A program made the position numbers and the translations under genes. Positions 16,416 through 24,677 of a stretch of DNA of 55,674 nucleotides are shown one piece after another. The notes under the pieces were generated by a model. That model had not been told where the DNA came from. It ran no database searches and was given only the letters and a program-made list of their open reading frames with translations. Each line of letters begins with the position of its first letter. The first letter of the stretch is position 1. This DNA is from Oscillospiraceae bacterium (GTDB taxonomy: Bacteria > Bacillota > Clostridia > Oscillospirales > Oscillospiraceae): assembly GCA_015068235.1 (NCBI GenBank), contig SVKY01000008.1, positions 1 through 55,674 of the forward strand, written 5' to 3'.

Positions 16416-17792
16416 ATGAACGAAAAGCAAAAGAAAATTCCGGCATGGATGATCGCACTGGTCGTTGTGCTTTTTGCGGCACTGGCAGTTGTGATCGTGC
16501 TGCTTGTCTACAACGGCAGTGAGGAAGCTGAAACTCCGACCGATACCACATTGAGCGCTCCTGCGGAATCTCAGGATGCTTCCGGGTCGATCGAAGCTGA
16601 CGAGTCCGACAGCGCTGACGAACAGCCCACCGAGACGACGGAAAAGGTTCCGGCTGTGGAAGGCTACGGCGCAAATACCGCTACCGCTTTGGATAACTAT
16701 TCCGTTGCCGATGCAGCGCCCAACAATGCCGATATGTCTCAGATCATTGCCATCAACGATGCTCAGGAGGCTTGCCTGAACAACGGTGAGCTGCAGATCT
16801 ATTATTGGATCGAGTTCTATAATTTCATGAACAGCTATGGCACCTATGCCTCCATGATGGGCTTGGATGCCAACACGCCGCTGTATGAGCAGCAGTCTAT
16901 GCAGGAGGGCTCGACCTGGGAGCAGTATTTCCTTGAATCAGCCGCCCTGCACTATAGCGAGAATTATGCACTTGCACAATGTGCCTATGCCAACGGCTAT
17001 ACCATCTCCGAGGAGGATGCCGCAAACATCGCCGACATGGACGACCCGAACGGCACCTTTGCCGCTGAGGCAACAGAGTATGGCTATGACTCCATCGAGG
17101 CATATTTGCAGGCGAACTTCGGTAAGGGCGTGAGCGTTGCCGATTATCAGAACTATCTGCGCACCTACTATGCAGCTTATGACTACTATAACACCCGCAG
17201 TGAAGAGATGGAGGCTGCCCTTTCCGAGGAAGATGTCATTGCGTATTACGACGAGAACGCCGAAACGTTTGCAGGTCAGGGTTTGACCAAGGTCAACAAT
17301 GTCGAAGTGCGCCATATCCTGATCGGACTTGACGGCGAGGCTGACGAAAACGGTGAATATTCCGAGGAAGTTTGGGCAGCGGCTGAGGAATCTGCCAACG
17401 AGATCTATGCCAAGTGGCAGGAGAACCCGACCGAGGAGTATTTCATTGAGCTTGCCAACGAGCATTCCACTGACCCCGGCTCGAACACCAACGGCGGTCT
17501 GTATGACGATGTTTACCCCGGACAGATGGTCACGGAGTTCAACGATTGGTGCTTCGATGCTTCCCGTGCTAAGGGCGATCATGGTGTTGTCAAGACCTCT
17601 TACGGCTATCATATCATGTACTTTGTCGGACAGAACGAGAACCGTCAGTGGTACACCGCAGCCCTGGAGGATATCATGGGCGTACAGCTCAACGAGATGC
17701 TTGACGAGCTGGTCGAGCAGTATCCTGTCAAGTTCGACTATACCAAGGTTCGTCTGTACGACATGATCTCCAACAACGTTGCAACGGAATAA
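16416..17792 (+). CDS. Membrane-anchored parvulin-type foldase (PpiC/SurA-like)
   Basis: 458 residues. A cytoplasmic tail and one membrane helix (about 10-32) lead to an acidic Ser/Thr linker, an alpha-helical chaperone region (about 95-285) and a parvulin domain (about 290-405: VEVRHILIG, LANEHSTDPGSNTNGG, VVKTSYGYHIMYF). This matches extracellular foldases like PrsA, which help exported proteins fold after secretion, but with a membrane helix in place of a lipid anchor. Start supported by AGGAGA and the promoter at 16356. Confidence 0.9.
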   Translation: MNEKQKKIPAWMIALVVVLFAALAVVIVLLVYNGSEEAETPTDTTLSAPAESQDASGSIEADESDSADEQPTETTEKVPAVEGYGANTATALDNYSVADAAPNNADMSQIIAINDAQEACLNNGELQIYYWIEFYNFMNSYGTYASMMGLDANTPLYEQQSMQEGSTWEQYFLESAALHYSENYALAQCAYANGYTISEEDAANIADMDDPNGTFAAEATEYGYDSIEAYLQANFGKGVSVADYQNYLRTYYAAYDYYNTRSEEMEAALSEEDVIAYYDENAETFAGQGLTKVNNVEVRHILIGLDGEADENGEYSEEVWAAAEESANEIYAKWQENPTEEYFIELANEHSTDPGSNTNGGLYDDVYPGQMVTEFNDWCFDASRAKGDHGVVKTSYGYHIMYFVGQNENRQWYTAALEDIMGVQLNEMLDELVEQYPVKFDYTKVRLYDMISNNVATE

Positions 17793-17804
17793 AACCACAT
17801 AAAA

Positions 17805-17833
17805 ACAGCCGCCGTTCGGCGGCTGTCTTTTCA
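17805..17833 (+). terminator. Terminator of the parvulin gene
   Basis: ACAGCCGCC / GGCGGCTGT with loop GTTC, then CTTTT. Confidence 0.92.
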
Positions 17834-17854
17834 AATAGAAAGAGGGAAAAGAAT

Positions 17855-19339
17855 ATGAGAAGTGCAGGCATTTTGATGCACATCACCTCCCTGCCGTCGC
17901 CCTGCGGCATCGGCACGTTGGGAAAAGCTGCCTATGATTTTGCGGATTTTTTGCACGAGGCAGGGCAGCATTATTGGCAAATTCTGCCCATCGGTCCGAC
18001 AGGCTTCGGCAACAGCCCCTATCAATCCGTCTCCACCCACGCAGGCAATCCCTATCTGATCGATTTGGATCTGCTGGTCGGGGAGGGGCTGCTGACCGCT
18101 GATGAGCTGAAAGAGATCGATTGGCTCGAAACACCGCAGGTCGATTATGATTTTCAATATTCCGTACGATTTGACCTGCTGCATAAGGCGTTTTTGCGTG
18201 GTCAGGATCGTTTTGCCGAGGAAATTCGCACCTTCCGCCGTGAAAATCCGTGGGTCGATCACTATGCCCTCTATATGGCGATCAAGCGTGCGAGAAATAT
18301 GGATTCCTGGGAAAAATGGCCCCGGGAAATTCGCCTCCGTCAGCCCGGCGCCGTGGAAACCTACGCCACGGTTTACGCCGAGGATATGAATTTCTTTATT
18401 TTTCAGCAATTTTTGTTCTTCCGTCAATGGAATGCTCTGCGCAGCTACCTGCGTCAAAAAAATATCGAGCTGATCGGCGATCTTCCCATTTATGTACCCT
18501 ATGACTCCTGCGATGTCTGGGTAAATTCCGACCTGTTTCAGCTCGACGAAAACGGCACGCCTACGGCGGTTGCGGGCTGTCCGCCGGATGCGTTTTCCGT
18601 GGATGGTCAGCTTTGGGGCAATCCGCTCTACGATTGGGAGAAAATGCAGAAGGATGATTTTTCCTGGTGGCGTGAGCGTATCATTGCCGCTTCGAAGCTT
18701 TTTGATGTCATTCGTATCGACCATTTTAGAGGTTTGGAGAGCTATTGGTCCGTGCCCTACGGCGAGACGACCGCAAGAAACGGTGCTTGGGTCAAGGGTC
18801 CTGACCATGCCTTTATCGATTGCCTGAAGCGGCATTTCCCCGATCTGCGCCTGATTGCCGAGGATCTGGGCTTTTTGACCCCCGAGGTCATTCAGCTGCA
18901 AAAGGATTCCGGCTTCCCGGGAATGAAGATTTTGGAATTTGCCTTCGATCCCTATACGCCCAGCAGCTATTTGCCGCATCGTTATGAGCGCAACTGCATC
19001 TGCTACACCGGTACGCACGACAATGAAACGCTGCATCAGTGGCTGCGTGGCTGCAATGATGTGACACTTGCATATATTGCCGATTATTTGGGCTTGCCGA
19101 ATACAAGTGAGGAAGCCCTTGCCTGTGGGCTTATTTGTGCAGGAATGCGCAGCGTTGCGGATACCTTCATTGCGCAGATGCAGGATTATTTGGCACTCGG
19201 CGCAGAGGCTCGTATGAATGCCCCCGGCATCGTCGGACCTGAAAATTGGGCATGGCGAATGGAGAAAAATGCTCTGACGCCTGAACTTGCGCAAAAGCTG
19301 CGCAACATGACCAAGCGCTACGAGCGGACGGCGTCGTAG
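17855..19339 (+). CDS. malQ: 4-alpha-glucanotransferase (amylomaltase, GH77)
   Basis: 494 residues, full family length. It moves maltosyl and longer segments between alpha-1,4-glucans. Signature elements: AGILMHITSLPSPCGIG at the start, GDLPIYVPYDSCDVW, the nucleophile aspartate in RIDHFRGLESYW, the acid-base glutamate in IAEDLGF and TGTHDNETLHQW. RBS GAGGG. The last five residues (ERTAS) and the TAG stop are encoded by the R3 repeat, which starts at base 19321, so the native C-terminus was probably altered by a few residues. Confidence 0.95.
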   Translation: MRSAGILMHITSLPSPCGIGTLGKAAYDFADFLHEAGQHYWQILPIGPTGFGNSPYQSVSTHAGNPYLIDLDLLVGEGLLTADELKEIDWLETPQVDYDFQYSVRFDLLHKAFLRGQDRFAEEIRTFRRENPWVDHYALYMAIKRARNMDSWEKWPREIRLRQPGAVETYATVYAEDMNFFIFQQFLFFRQWNALRSYLRQKNIELIGDLPIYVPYDSCDVWVNSDLFQLDENGTPTAVAGCPPDAFSVDGQLWGNPLYDWEKMQKDDFSWWRERIIAASKLFDVIRIDHFRGLESYWSVPYGETTARNGAWVKGPDHAFIDCLKRHFPDLRLIAEDLGFLTPEVIQLQKDSGFPGMKILEFAFDPYTPSSYLPHRYERNCICYTGTHDNETLHQWLRGCNDVTLAYIADYLGLPNTSEEALACGLICAGMRSVADTFIAQMQDYLALGAEARMNAPGIVGPENWAWRMEKNALTPELAQKLRNMTKRYERTAS

Positions 19340-19446
19340 ACGCCAAGAATGTTGTACAATACTTTTCTTGCCGCCACAGGCGGTGCAGGATATTCATCCT
19401 GCAATAAAATGATTTCTAAATCATTTTATCAAGAAACAGTATTATA
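19321..19446. repeat. R3 multi-hairpin element, copy A (one end missing)
   Basis: 126 bp almost identical (two differences) to the complement of 49437-49561. It contains short hairpins: GGCGTC..GACGCC-like, GCCGCC/GGCGGT, GCAGGAT/ATCCTGC and AATGATTT/AAATCATT. Compared with copy B it lacks about 50 bp at the malQ end. It contributes the malQ stop codon. Confidence 0.9.
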
Positions 19447-19451
19447 AAACG

Positions 19452-19480
19452 AAACGGACACCTTGCAAGGGTGTCCGTTT
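19452..19480 (-). terminator. Terminator of the 56-residue protein gene
   Basis: AAACGGACACC / GGTGTCCGTTT, located 19 bases past the stop codon of the minus-strand small gene. Confidence 0.75.
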
Positions 19481-19498
19481 GTGCGTCAAAGACGGCAG

Positions 19499-19669
19499 TT
19501 ATTCCGTTTCGGGAGCTTCTTCCTCTGCTTCGATATAAATTTCTTCAGCTTTTTGCTGCGCTTCGATTAAAATGACTCTCGCTGCCCCGTAATTTGCAAC
19601 ATCGATATTTTCGATGGCTTTCGATAAGGCATTGAACAGTGTGTAATACATCTTTTTATAATTTGTCAT
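19499..19669 (-). CDS. 56-residue protein, function unknown
   Basis: 56 residues, beginning MTNYKKMYYTLFNALSKAIE and ending in an acidic tail (EAEEEAPETE). It appears all-helical, with a middle RVILIEAQQKAEEIYIEAE amphipathic helix. I recall similar 50-60 residue MYYTLFNA-type proteins in Clostridia but no function. A perfect GGAGGG lies 7 bases before the ATG. It starts 17 bases after the terminator of the upstream small RNA, so it may be expressed by read-through of that terminator. Its own terminator follows at 19452. Confidence 0.8.
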   Translation of the reverse strand: MTNYKKMYYTLFNALSKAIENIDVANYGAARVILIEAQQKAEEIYIEAEEEAPETE

Positions 19670-19686
19670 AATACCCTCCGTAAATC

Positions 19687-19849
19687 AAAAAAGCGTGCAG
19701 CCCCAAACGGAGCTGCACACCGAAAAACGCATAACTCCATTTGTTGCCACACAAACTTATAACTTCCAAGGGAATGCAGAAGCAGAGAATGCGTTTTTAC
19801 CAAAGTAAAACTACATCCCCTTGAACGTCATATAAAGTTTATGTGGCAG
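19687..19849 (-). ncRNA. Structured small RNA / leader, copy A of a tandem pair
   Basis: About 160 nt on the minus strand. Stem P1: 19848-19831 with 19761-19745. Stem P2: 19823-19811 with 19779-19767. A TTTTAC/GTAAAA-type hairpin lies at 19811-19793. A conserved link (ATGCGTTTTTCGGTGTGC) leads into a terminator stem GTGCAGCTCC / GGGGCTGCAC followed by six U (19718-19687). It has its own promoter at 19854-19882. It lies directly ahead of the 56-residue gene, so it could be a stand-alone RNA or a riboswitch-like leader. I recognise no known class. Confidence 0.8.
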
Positions 19850-19853
19850 GATA

Positions 19854-19882
19854 ATTATACCGCAAAAAGTCTGTGATATCAA
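19854..19882 (-). promoter_or_regulatory. Promoter of small RNA copy A
   Basis: Minus strand TTGATA (19882-19877), 17 bases, TATAAT (19859-19854). The predicted start falls at the 5' side of stem P1. Confidence 0.85.
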
Positions 19883-19905
19883 GTCATTTTTTGCGTATGC
19901 AGCAT

Positions 19906-20085
19906 ATAAAAATAAAAAGTGTGCAGCCCCAAACGGAGCCGCACACCGAAAAACGCATAGCCCCATTGCTGCGACACAATTCCAACAACCCCATTACGAG
20001 TATGCTTGAAAGGAGCTTGCATTTTTACCAAATGGTAAAAAACAAACTCATAATGAGGTATAACATATGGAATTATGTCGCAGTA
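19906..20085 (-). ncRNA. Structured small RNA, copy B of a tandem pair
   Basis: Same architecture as copy A, about 180 nt. P1: 20083-20068 with 19984-19969. P2: a 14-bp helix, 20059-20046 with 20001-19988. Hairpin TTTTTACC/GGTAAAAA at 20042-20021. The link ATGCGTTTTTCGGTGTGC and the terminator (19944-19921, then U-rich) are nearly identical to copy A. P1 and P2 have different sequences from copy A but still pair, so base changes compensate. It has its own promoter at 20088-20116. Confidence 0.8.
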
Positions 20086-20087
20086 AA

Positions 20088-20116
20088 AGTTTAACATAAA
20101 AACGAAATTTATGCAA
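20088..20116 (-). promoter_or_regulatory. Promoter of small RNA copy B
   Basis: Minus strand TTGCAT (20116-20111), 17 bases, TAAACT (20093-20088). The start would lie at the base of P1. Confidence 0.7.
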
Positions 20117-20153
20117 TAGAAATTTGTAAATAAAATAAAAAGTGCGATTGTTC

Positions 20154-20208
20154 CTCATGACCCTCCCCTACAGTGGTTGCTACGTTCTGTTTGATAAATC
20201 GGAATTTG
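20154..20208. repeat. R1 half element (right end only)
   Basis: Begins in the central palindrome (CATGACCCTCCCCTACAG) and ends TTTGATAAATCGGAATTT. The left half is absent. Nothing else is seen up to the promoter at 20284. Confidence 0.85.
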
Positions 20209-20283
20209 CAATGATCGTTTCGGATTTTTGCTGCGGCGTTTGAGGAAAACAATTATATTATATGTGCATTTTGTCGATTTTTG

Positions 20284-20312
20284 TTGCTTTTCGAAATTTT
20301 ATATGCTATAAT
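20284..20312 (+). promoter_or_regulatory. Promoter of the WYL operon
   Basis: TTGCTT (20284-20289), 17 bases, TATAAT (20307-20312). Confidence 0.85.
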
Positions 20313-20389
20313 TTGACCATGAATTTTTCTCGGACAGACACTTGTCCTCTCCAAACGGTATAATCATCCTGTTACAGGAGGATTCGAAT

Positions 20390-21403
20390 ATGGATAACAC
20401 AAAATTAGATCGGGTTTTGGAGCTGTTTTTCCGTGCGCTGCGTGGCGAGGATCTGTCCGTGCAAAAAATGGCAGATGAATACATGGTCTCCACCAAAAGT
20501 ATCACTCGCAGCATCAACGACCTGAAAAACTTTTTGGCTGATCACCGTGATTTGGTCGGCAACACCGAGTTGCAATATTCGCACCGTGATAAATGCTATC
20601 GCCTGTTTATGGATGAATTTTTGTCCAGCAAGGAATTATTTTCCTTGGTCGAGGTCATGATCGGCGCAAGAGCCTTTTCCAAACTGGAGCTTTTAACCCT
20701 GACCGACAAGCTAAAGCGCTTCACAACCCCCGAGGACAGAACAAAACTCGGCGATCTGATCCGCAAGGAGCTTTACCACTACTCCGAGGTCAAGCACGAT
20801 TGCGAAAGTGTGCAGGATCGTCTGTGGCAGCTCGTCACCTGCATCAACGAAAAGCAGGAGATTAGCATCGATTATTACCGCATGGACCGCAAATGGGTTA
20901 CGCATCGTCTAAGACCCGCATCGGTCATGTTTACGGATCATTATTTTTATCTGATTGCCTTCCGCTCCATTGACGAGACGAATAAGCCCACTTATTTCCG
21001 CATCGACCGCATCAAGGAGCTGACCGTCCACCGCAAGCGCTTCACCACCGCCGATGCTCCGGGCTTTGACGAGGGCTGGCTGCGTGATCGGAGCCTGTTC
21101 ATGTGGCCGGGTCCGTTGCGCACCATTCGATTTGAGTTCACGGGACCCTCTGTCCAAGCGGTCTTGGACAAGCTGCCCACAGCAAAAATCATTGACCGCA
21201 CCACAAACGCCGACGGCAAAACGACTTACCTGCTCGAAGCCGAAACCTACGGCAACGGCATCAAAATGTGGCTCCTCAGCCAGGGCTCCTGGGTCAAAGT
21301 CCTCGCCCCGGCAGACTTTGTCGAAGAAATTCGTCGTGAGATCCATGCAATGACAAACAAGTATGAAAAAGCAATTGAAAAGAGGAGAGAAGATGTCATT
21401 TGA
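20390..21403 (+). CDS. WYL-domain transcriptional regulator
   Basis: 337 residues. An N-terminal winged helix-turn-helix (about 5-70; ADEYMVSTKSITRSINDLK) is followed by a WYL domain (about 150-250; QEISIDYYRMDRKWVTHRLRP, DHYFYLIAF, TYFRIDRI) and the WYL C-terminal extension. WYL regulators often sense nucleic-acid ligands and control defence or DNA-repair genes. Start at 20390 behind AGGAGG. The 3' end overlaps the next gene by 11 bases, so this is probably the regulator of the operon it heads. Confidence 0.9.
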   Translation: MDNTKLDRVLELFFRALRGEDLSVQKMADEYMVSTKSITRSINDLKNFLADHRDLVGNTELQYSHRDKCYRLFMDEFLSSKELFSLVEVMIGARAFSKLELLTLTDKLKRFTTPEDRTKLGDLIRKELYHYSEVKHDCESVQDRLWQLVTCINEKQEISIDYYRMDRKWVTHRLRPASVMFTDHYFYLIAFRSIDETNKPTYFRIDRIKELTVHRKRFTTADAPGFDEGWLRDRSLFMWPGPLRTIRFEFTGPSVQAVLDKLPTAKIIDRTTNADGKTTYLLEAETYGNGIKMWLLSQGSWVKVLAPADFVEEIRREIHAMTNKYEKAIEKRREDVI

Positions 21404-22568
21404 AGAGATGAGAGCTTGCCGAAAAAAAGTAAGTGCGGCAATGGACGCCACGTTGAGCAATTTCGATGTTTTGGCAGCCGAGAGCGAAAGAGTTGCCGAT
21501 GTTTTGCATAACGCAGAGGCGACCTTAAATGAATACGACTGTGCGTTTGAAGAAAAAACCAAATTGACAAAGACAGATATTGTATTTTTGTTTACGGCAG
21601 TCGGTCTTCAAGTTTTGCGCCAATATCTTCTTACAAATTTCAAGGAGCGTCTTGACGACCAAGCGGAAGCCGAAAAGCACAAAAAAGACAAAGACCATTC
21701 GAATAGGCATCACAGATACTATAATCCTTCTATTGATGAGATAAAAAGCAATCCGGTTCCCTTTGATGCTTTGAACGGAGCCAATGGCGCACTGCGTGGC
21801 GGCGGCGTCTTTAAGCACAGAGGCTCCACATTGGGACATGACCCGATTTTGGGCTTGGTTTTCGGAACGGCAAATATTGCTACATCCACGCTGACGACCA
21901 AGACCTTGCAATCCTACCACATCATAACCAAAAACAAAAAGGATTACTTTCACAGCAGAGCATCCACCGTGAAGGTTTTTGAAAAAACAGCGGACAAGCT
22001 TTTGCACGAGGGCGTTGAAGGATGGGAAAAGGTAGGTAGGTCATTGCTGAAGGAGATACAGCATCTAATCAGCGATGTTAACTCAAAAGATAGTCTGCCA
22101 TTGCCGTTTTTGTCGTTGATTGATGGCATATTTGACACCAGCTTTGCTTCTGACTTAGCAAAATACGGAATTGATATGGCAAATGTCATAACAGTTGGAA
22201 AACAAGCTGCCTATGCAATCCTAATCAACTCGATCATTGCAATGATCCATCGACTGCTATACAAGGGAAGCACCGATGAAGATCTTAGGCTGTACGAAGT
22301 GAGAACGCGAAAGATTCTGATGTATTCCAATGCAATCGCAGCGGCAAGTAATGTTGCGGTGGTTGCGTTGACCAATGATTTCAAAAAGTTGGATATTGGA
22401 GGGATCGGTGTTGCGATCTACCGTTTGATCACAGACACGAAATTTATCTATGAGGTAAAGCGTGATTTTGTATTCGGTCACTTTGACAAGCTGATCGAAG
22501 GCGAAAGACTAAAGCTAAAAATCGTTGACAGCGATTTCAATATTATCGAAGATGAAAGGATGAATTAA
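21393..22568 (+). CDS. Unknown protein of the WYL/TerB operon, partly hydrophobic
   Basis: 391 residues; I do not recognise a named family. The N-terminal 60 residues are predicted coiled coil. A hydrophobic segment (KTDIVFLFTAVGLQVLRQYL, about 60-80) follows. Residues 95-110 are Lys/His/Asp-rich. A Gly-rich stretch with DPILGLVFGTANIATSTLT (about 150-170) and a second hydrophobic stretch (about 262-285) come next. It may associate with the membrane. RBS GAGGAG inside the WYL gene. Codon use is more A+T-rich than in the flanking biosynthetic genes. Confidence 0.8.
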   Translation: MSFEEMRACRKKVSAAMDATLSNFDVLAAESERVADVLHNAEATLNEYDCAFEEKTKLTKTDIVFLFTAVGLQVLRQYLLTNFKERLDDQAEAEKHKKDKDHSNRHHRYYNPSIDEIKSNPVPFDALNGANGALRGGGVFKHRGSTLGHDPILGLVFGTANIATSTLTTKTLQSYHIITKNKKDYFHSRASTVKVFEKTADKLLHEGVEGWEKVGRSLLKEIQHLISDVNSKDSLPLPFLSLIDGIFDTSFASDLAKYGIDMANVITVGKQAAYAILINSIIAMIHRLLYKGSTDEDLRLYEVRTRKILMYSNAIAAASNVAVVALTNDFKKLDIGGIGVAIYRLITDTKFIYEVKRDFVFGHFDKLIEGERLKLKIVDSDFNIIEDERMN

Positions 22569-22570
22569 AG

Positions 22571-23623
22571 ATGCCGTTACCGTTTATGTTGCCCTTTGCC
22601 ATCAAGGGCATTGCAATCACTTGGAAAACTGTGGCACTGATCGTGGGCAGTGGAGCTGCGGGAAAAGTAATACACAATTTAGGAAAACGACAAGGCAGAT
22701 ACGAGGGCGAAATGATTGGAAGATCTGCGCAAGCAGCTACAGATAAAGCAAAATTTCGTGACCTGAAGGATGAAGTAGAGAAGCAAAAAGAAACCTTTCA
22801 ATCCGAAAAGGAAGCATTGGATCAAATCCTTGAGTACTACGAGGACTACATCGATGCAATGCACAATAAATTCAATATTACTGACGAAGAGAAGGAAGAA
22901 TTGGACAGAGTTGTTAAGGTATATGAGATGCTTCGCCAGCTGAAGAAGAATAAAAGCACTTCCAATACAACAACACATGCAGAAAAGAGTCCTGATTATC
23001 AAAAAGCCACTATATCGCTTTTATATTTTCTTGCCGGTTGCGATGGTGTGATCTCCAATGAAGAAAGAGCAATCCTTGAGCTGTGTGTATCTGCGATCAT
23101 CAATGATGACAAGATATCCGATAATCTCCGTCAAGAAATCAGCGACCTGAAAGAAAAGAAATACACCGCATTCTCGGATGTAAAAAAATACTTAGATGCG
23201 ATTACTTATGATGAATTGACAGAACTGAAGGAACTTGCGAAAGTAATTATTTCTGCAAGCGATGGGATTAGCGAGGCTGAAAGTGCCCAGTATCGTATTT
23301 TCTTGAAATATTATCTTGAACGTGGCGAAGCACAAAGCAGCGGCGAAGAAAAAGTGTCTTTCAGAATGATGGTTGAAGAAGCGCGCATCATTGCAGAATA
23401 CACCGTTATTACAGGAAGGATCAAAGAGGGTAAAATAGGCAGCAGAGATGACCTAACCATAATAAAATCAAATGGTGAACGTATTCAAGCCGCCGCTGTG
23501 TGGATAAAAAGCAACGGAAGCTTTCAAAAGCACGCTGAAATAGGCGACCGTGTCGAAATATGCTTGAAGAATGCTTTGAAGTTAAGCCGAGGCGATATAG
23601 CTGCGAAATCGGAAGGAGTATAA
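22571..23623 (+). CDS. TerB-domain protein with C-terminal EF-Tu domain 2-like beta barrel
   Basis: 350 residues. A hydrophobic N-terminus (about 5-33) is followed by a long coiled coil (50-125) and a Thr/Asn linker. A TerB-like helical domain spans about 143-255, with the paired acidic motifs GCDGVISNEE and ASDGISEAE. The C-terminal 75 residues resemble the beta-barrel domain 2 of translation GTPases (VITGRIKEGKIGSRDD ... GDRVEICL), without a GTPase domain. TerB domains occur in stress- and phage-response systems. It lies two bases after the previous gene and ends at a terminator. Confidence 0.8.
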   Translation: MPLPFMLPFAIKGIAITWKTVALIVGSGAAGKVIHNLGKRQGRYEGEMIGRSAQAATDKAKFRDLKDEVEKQKETFQSEKEALDQILEYYEDYIDAMHNKFNITDEEKEELDRVVKVYEMLRQLKKNKSTSNTTTHAEKSPDYQKATISLLYFLAGCDGVISNEERAILELCVSAIINDDKISDNLRQEISDLKEKKYTAFSDVKKYLDAITYDELTELKELAKVIISASDGISEAESAQYRIFLKYYLERGEAQSSGEEKVSFRMMVEEARIIAEYTVITGRIKEGKIGSRDDLTIIKSNGERIQAAAVWIKSNGSFQKHAEIGDRVEICLKNALKLSRGDIAAKSEGV

Positions 23624-23624
23624 A

Positions 23625-23660
23625 AAATGCCGTCTCGCTAAAAAATGCGGGACGGCATTT
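23625..23660. terminator. Bidirectional terminator between the TerB and asd genes
   Basis: AAATGCCGTCTCGC / GCGGGACGGCATTT, serving the + operon and the convergent asd operon (asd stop at 23663). Confidence 0.9.
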
Positions 23661-23662
23661 CA

Positions 23663-24667
23663 TTATTTTTCAATCAAAAGCTCTGCGATTTGGATGGTAT
23701 TGGTTGCGGCGCCCTTGCGGACCTGATCGCCGCAGCACCACAGGCACAAGCCATTCGGATCGGTCAAATCCTTGCGGATACGTCCGACGAACACGATATC
23801 CTGATCGGAGGTGTCGAGCGGCATGGGGTATTCCTTCTTAGCCAAATTATCGACCAAACGGCAGCCCGGAGCCTTGGCAATGGCTCTGCGAGCGTCCTGC
23901 ACGCTGATCGGCTGGTCAAAATGCAGCGAAATGGAGATCGAATGGCTGCGCACGACGGGAACACGCACGCAGGTGCACGAAACGGTCAGCTCGGGCAGGT
24001 GCATGATCTTTCTGCCCTCGTTTTGCATCTTCATTTCCTCGCTGGTGTAGCCCTCGTATTGCTCCGAGCCGATCTGAGGGATCAAATTATAGGCGATCTG
24101 ATGCGAAAAGACCTTGGGCTCATAGCTCTTGCCCTCACGCAGTGCCTCGACCTCTTCGGCAAGCTCAATGGGGCCACCTGCACCTGCACCGGAGACCGCC
24201 TGATAGGTCGAGGCTGTCATTGAGCGGATGGGAGAGAGCGCATTGAGCGCATTGACCGCCGTTGCGGCGATGATGGTCGAGCAATTGGGGTTGGAAATAA
24301 TACCCTGATGCTTTTTCACATCCTCGGGGTTGATCTCGGGAACGACCAGCGGTACATTCTCATCCATGCGGAAGGCAGAGGAATTGTCAACAAACACAGC
24401 GCCTGCCTTGACGATTTCCTTGGCAAACTGCTTGGCAATATCGCTCTCGGCAGCGCCCAAGACGATGTCCAAGCCCTCGAACGCCTTCTCTCCTGCCTCC
24501 TGAATGACAACGGGCTTGCCCTGCCATTCCATAACCTTACCGGCACTGCGCTTACTTGCCATGGGGCGCAGCTCGGCAATCGGGAAATTACGCTCGATCA
24601 AAATTTTCATCATTTCTCTGCCAACGGCTCCGGTGGCTCCGAGAATACCAACTTTATACTGTTTCAT
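23663..24667 (-). CDS. asd: Aspartate-semialdehyde dehydrogenase
   Basis: 334 residues. It reduces aspartyl phosphate to aspartate semialdehyde with NADPH. The Rossmann loop is GATGAVG (10-16). The catalytic Cys129 lies in SNPNCST. The HQIAYNLIPQIG and HSISI segments hold substrate-binding residues. It is the third gene of hom-lysC-asd, with short spacers of about 10 bases, giving the common trunk to lysine, threonine and methionine. Confidence 0.95.
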   Translation of the reverse strand: MKQYKVGILGATGAVGREMMKILIERNFPIAELRPMASKRSAGKVMEWQGKPVVIQEAGEKAFEGLDIVLGAAESDIAKQFAKEIVKAGAVFVDNSSAFRMDENVPLVVPEINPEDVKKHQGIISNPNCSTIIAATAVNALNALSPIRSMTASTYQAVSGAGAGGPIELAEEVEALREGKSYEPKVFSHQIAYNLIPQIGSEQYEGYTSEEMKMQNEGRKIMHLPELTVSCTCVRVPVVRSHSISISLHFDQPISVQDARRAIAKAPGCRLVDNLAKKEYPMPLDTSDQDIVFVGRIRKDLTDPNGLCLWCCGDQVRKGAATNTIQIAELLIEK

Positions 24668-24677
24668 TTTTCCTGCC

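Noticed and set aside
19687-20085. Tandem TPP, glycine or cyclic-di-GMP riboswitches
   Set aside because: None of their conserved core motifs are present; each unit has its own promoter and terminator.
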